Source of the DNA: Holophaga sp.
GTDB taxonomy: Bacteria; Acidobacteriota; Holophagae; Holophagales; Holophagaceae
DNA length: 9,271 nt
Direction of reading: 5' to 3'
Assembly: GCA_030691225.1 (NCBI GenBank)
Contig: JAUYES010000228.1
Coordinates: forward strand, 1 to 9,271
In this document: positions 7,056-9,271 of the stretch, piece after piece
Numbering within the stretch: position 1 is the stretch's first letter
Layout: each line of letters opens with the position of its first letter
Position numbers and translations under genes: made by a program
Notes under the pieces: model-generated
The model's input: only the letters and a program-made list of their open reading frames with translations
Told to the model about the DNA's origin: nothing
The model's database searches: none

Positions 7056-9271
7056 ATGCTTCGACGCCTTGCCTTCCTCCTAATGGCGCTGCTTCCCCTT
7101 GGCGCGCAGACACGCTTGCCTATGCCCACGCCCATGCCGGGCATCCAAATCAAGGAGCAGGATCGCTCCCAGCCCGCCCGGCTGAATGATCTGCGCATCA
7201 GCGTAAAAGTGGTGGGCCATGTGGCCACCACCACCTGGGATCTCACCGTATTCAATCCCCAAGAGCGCGTGCTCGAAGGAGAACTGGTCTTCCCCTTGGG
7301 CGAAGGCCAGACCGTGACCCGCTTCGCCATGGACGTAAACGGCCGCTTGCGCGAAGGCGTGGTGGTGGAAAAGGCCAAAGGGCGCACCGCCTTTGAGGAA
7401 ATCGTGCGTCGCAACGTGGACCCCGGCCTGCTCGAAAAGACCGCCGGGAACACCTTCAAGGCTCGTGTCTACCCCATTCCCGCCAAGGGCTACAAGCGTG
7501 TGGTGCTGGCCTATGAACAGGAATTGCCGGATGCGGGCACGCAGGGGCTGCTCTACCAATTGCCCCTGGCCTTCACCGATAAGGCGGCCACCTTTGGCCT
7601 TCGCGTGGAAGTGCTGGACCAGCCCGAAGCGCCCCGCGCCACCTCAAGCCCCCTGGCCAACTTCGCCTTTAAGGCGGTGCAACGCGGGTTCATCGCCGAG
7701 GAAACGCGCCAGGATTTTGCGCCCAGCCAACCCCTGGCGGTGGTGATTCCCCGCGGCGAAGGCACCGATCAGGTCTTTGTGGAAAAGCGGGATGGCCAAG
7801 CCTATTTCTTCGGCATGGTGCATCCGCGCCTGCCTCGGGAAGCCAAGGTCTTGCCCAAACGTCTGCTGGTCATCTGGGATGCCTCTGCCAGCGCCCGCAG
7901 CCGCGATCTCAAGCGCGAACTGGATCTGCTGGAGGGCTACCTGAAGCGCCTGGGCACCTGCACCGTGAGCCTGGCGGTATTCCGCAATGCGGTTGAACCT
8001 CTCCAGTCCTTCCGCATTCAGGAAGGCAATGCCCGCGCCCTGCGGAGCCATCTCGAAGCCCTGCCCCTGGATGGCGCCACGCGCCTGGGCGCCCTCGATC
8101 TGCCCAAGGTGGAAGTCGACGAAACCCTGCTCTTTTCCGATGGCATGAACACCTTTGGACCCGGCGACGCCAAGCTGCCAGCGGTGCCCATGGTGGCCAT
8201 CAACAGTGCCCTGACGGCGGAGCATGGCCTGCTGCGCGCCCTCAGCGAGGGTCATGGCGGCGAATACTTGAACCTGCAGAACCTGAGTTTGGAAGATGCC
8301 GCGAAGGCACTCACCACGCGACCTCTAGCCTTCCTGCGCGCCACCTATGGCGCGGGGGAAGTGACCGAAACCTACCCCAGCGCCGCCCGGGCCGTGCGCG
8401 GGCCCTTTGGTTTCGCCGGGATATTGAATGGGTCCCACGCGAAGATCACCCTTCACTTCGGTTTCGGCACCACCACACGCTTTACGAAAACCCTGGATAT
8501 CGACGCCGGAAAGGCTACGGTCAACGCTCCTGTGGCGCGCCTTTGGGCTCAGAAGAAACTGGTCGAGTTGGAACTGAACAAGATCAAGCACGCGGCCGCC
8601 ATTACCGCCCTGGGCCAAGCCCATAGCCTAGTCACGGAAGGCACCAGCCTCATCGTGCTGGATGAACTCGCCGACTACCTGCGCTACAAGATCGTGCCCC
8701 CTGAGGAACTGCGCGCCGAATACGAGCGACGGATTGGAGAGGAAAAGGATCAGACCAAACGCCTGGACCAGGAGCATCTCGAAGGCTTGGTGAAGCGATT
8801 TGAGGAGCGGAAGACGTGGTGGATGACGGAGTTCAAGGCGCCAAAAGACCCAGAAAGAAAGGATAAGAAAGAAGGAATTGGCCCCGGTGCAGGCGCGCCG
8901 GCTGTGGCGGGAGGGGGTGTCGGAGGTACTGGCATGGCAGTTGGGTCGGTTCCACCTCCGCCTCCTTCGCCATCCCAACCACGACCCAGCCCCACGGAGG
9001 GCAACCGAGCCCGTCAGGAGGCTAGTGCGGTGGTGGAAGTAATGAGCATGAGCAGGGCGGATAGAGAGAGTGTTTCAGCAGGCGTAAGTTTATCCCCGGG
9101 GGCGGCCGCCTCGAACGCGTCCTCAGTTGAAGAGAAAGAATCCGCCGCCTCCATCACCCTCAAACCCTGGTCCCCCGACACGCCCTACCTGAAGGAACTG
9201 AAAGCCGCGCCCAAGGCCGAGCGCTATGCCCTTTACCTGAAACAGCGCGATTCCTACGGCAAGACCCCAGG
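7056..9271 (+). CDS. Secreted VIT and VWA domain protein (3' partial)
   Basis: The visible part is 738 complete codons and stays open to the right edge. The ATG at 7056 is chosen because it begins a clear signal peptide (MLRRLAFLLMALLPLGA, likely cut after Ala17); there is no obvious ribosome site. Residues ~28-190 form a VIT (inter-alpha-trypsin) domain, with ATTTWDLTVFNP, LEGELVFPL, RTAFEEIVRRNVDPGLLE and FKARVYPIPAKGYKRV typical of it. Residues ~265-425 form a VWA-like domain whose metal site looks intact: DASAS (Asp275, Ser277, Ser279), Thr342 and SDG (Asp362). After a beta-rich region and a charged helix (~540-590) comes a low-complexity linker (~596-705, rich in Gly, Pro, Ser, Ala), then the start of another conserved segment (PYLKELKAAPKAERYALYLK). 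Such proteins are exported and thought to mediate protein binding or surface adhesion. The exact role is unknown. Confidence 0.9.
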   Translation, partial: MLRRLAFLLMALLPLGAQTRLPMPTPMPGIQIKEQDRSQPARLNDLRISVKVVGHVATTTWDLTVFNPQERVLEGELVFPLGEGQTVTRFAMDVNGRLREGVVVEKAKGRTAFEEIVRRNVDPGLLEKTAGNTFKARVYPIPAKGYKRVVLAYEQELPDAGTQGLLYQLPLAFTDKAATFGLRVEVLDQPEAPRATSSPLANFAFKAVQRGFIAEETRQDFAPSQPLAVVIPRGEGTDQVFVEKRDGQAYFFGMVHPRLPREAKVLPKRLLVIWDASASARSRDLKRELDLLEGYLKRLGTCTVSLAVFRNAVEPLQSFRIQEGNARALRSHLEALPLDGATRLGALDLPKVEVDETLLFSDGMNTFGPGDAKLPAVPMVAINSALTAEHGLLRALSEGHGGEYLNLQNLSLEDAAKALTTRPLAFLRATYGAGEVTETYPSAARAVRGPFGFAGILNGSHAKITLHFGFGTTTRFTKTLDIDAGKATVNAPVARLWAQKKLVELELNKIKHAAAITALGQAHSLVTEGTSLIVLDELADYLRYKIVPPEELRAEYERRIGEEKDQTKRLDQEHLEGLVKRFEERKTWWMTEFKAPKDPERKDKKEGIGPGAGAPAVAGGGVGGTGMAVGSVPPPPPSPSQPRPSPTEGNRARQEASAVVEVMSMSRADRESVSAGVSLSPGAAASNASSVEEKESAASITLKPWSPDTPYLKELKAAPKAERYALYLKQRDSYGKTP

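Overview
The window is GC-rich DNA with dense, long genes separated by repeat-laden gaps. The gene content suggests an Acidobacteriota genome, perhaps of the Holophaga/Geothrix type: a very large PIG-L family protein with an amidotransferase-like tail, a sodium:solute symporter with a tiny membrane protein in front, and a secreted VIT/VWA protein. The many short interspersed repeats in the gaps fit that guess. This assignment is from memory of gene families and was not tested by a search.

Layout: (1) 3-2186 (+) is the C-terminal ~727 residues of a PIG-L/LmbE family deacetylase, cut by the left edge. (2) 2187-2591 has no gene but holds a ~230 bp nested inverted-repeat element and, right behind the oxidoreductase stop, a strong hairpin. 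(3) 2592-3671 (-) is an Old Yellow Enzyme family ene-reductase. (4) 3672-3919 is a divergent gap that should hold promoters for both directions. (5) 3920-4054 (+) is a 44-residue single-span membrane protein whose stop overlaps the GTG start of (6) 4051-5748 (+), a 13-helix sodium:solute symporter. (7) 5749-7055 is a 1.3 kb stretch without convincing genes, filled with several families of short repeats arranged as inverted pairs. (8) 7056-9271 (+) is a secreted VIT + VWA domain protein that runs off the right edge.

How they fit together: the small membrane protein and the symporter are almost certainly one translationally coupled unit. The PIG-L protein may belong with the symporter functionally (deacetylation or turnover of a sugar-like compound plus its uptake), but the oppositely oriented oxidoreductase sits between them, so this is only a hypothesis. 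The VIT/VWA gene is separated by the repeat zone and looks independent.

The least explained part is the repeat landscape. At least five unrelated short motifs, each with an internal 8-10 bp periodicity, occur in the gaps, mostly as facing inverted pairs with near-identical arms. No defence system, CRISPR array, tRNA, rRNA, transposase or integrase was seen.
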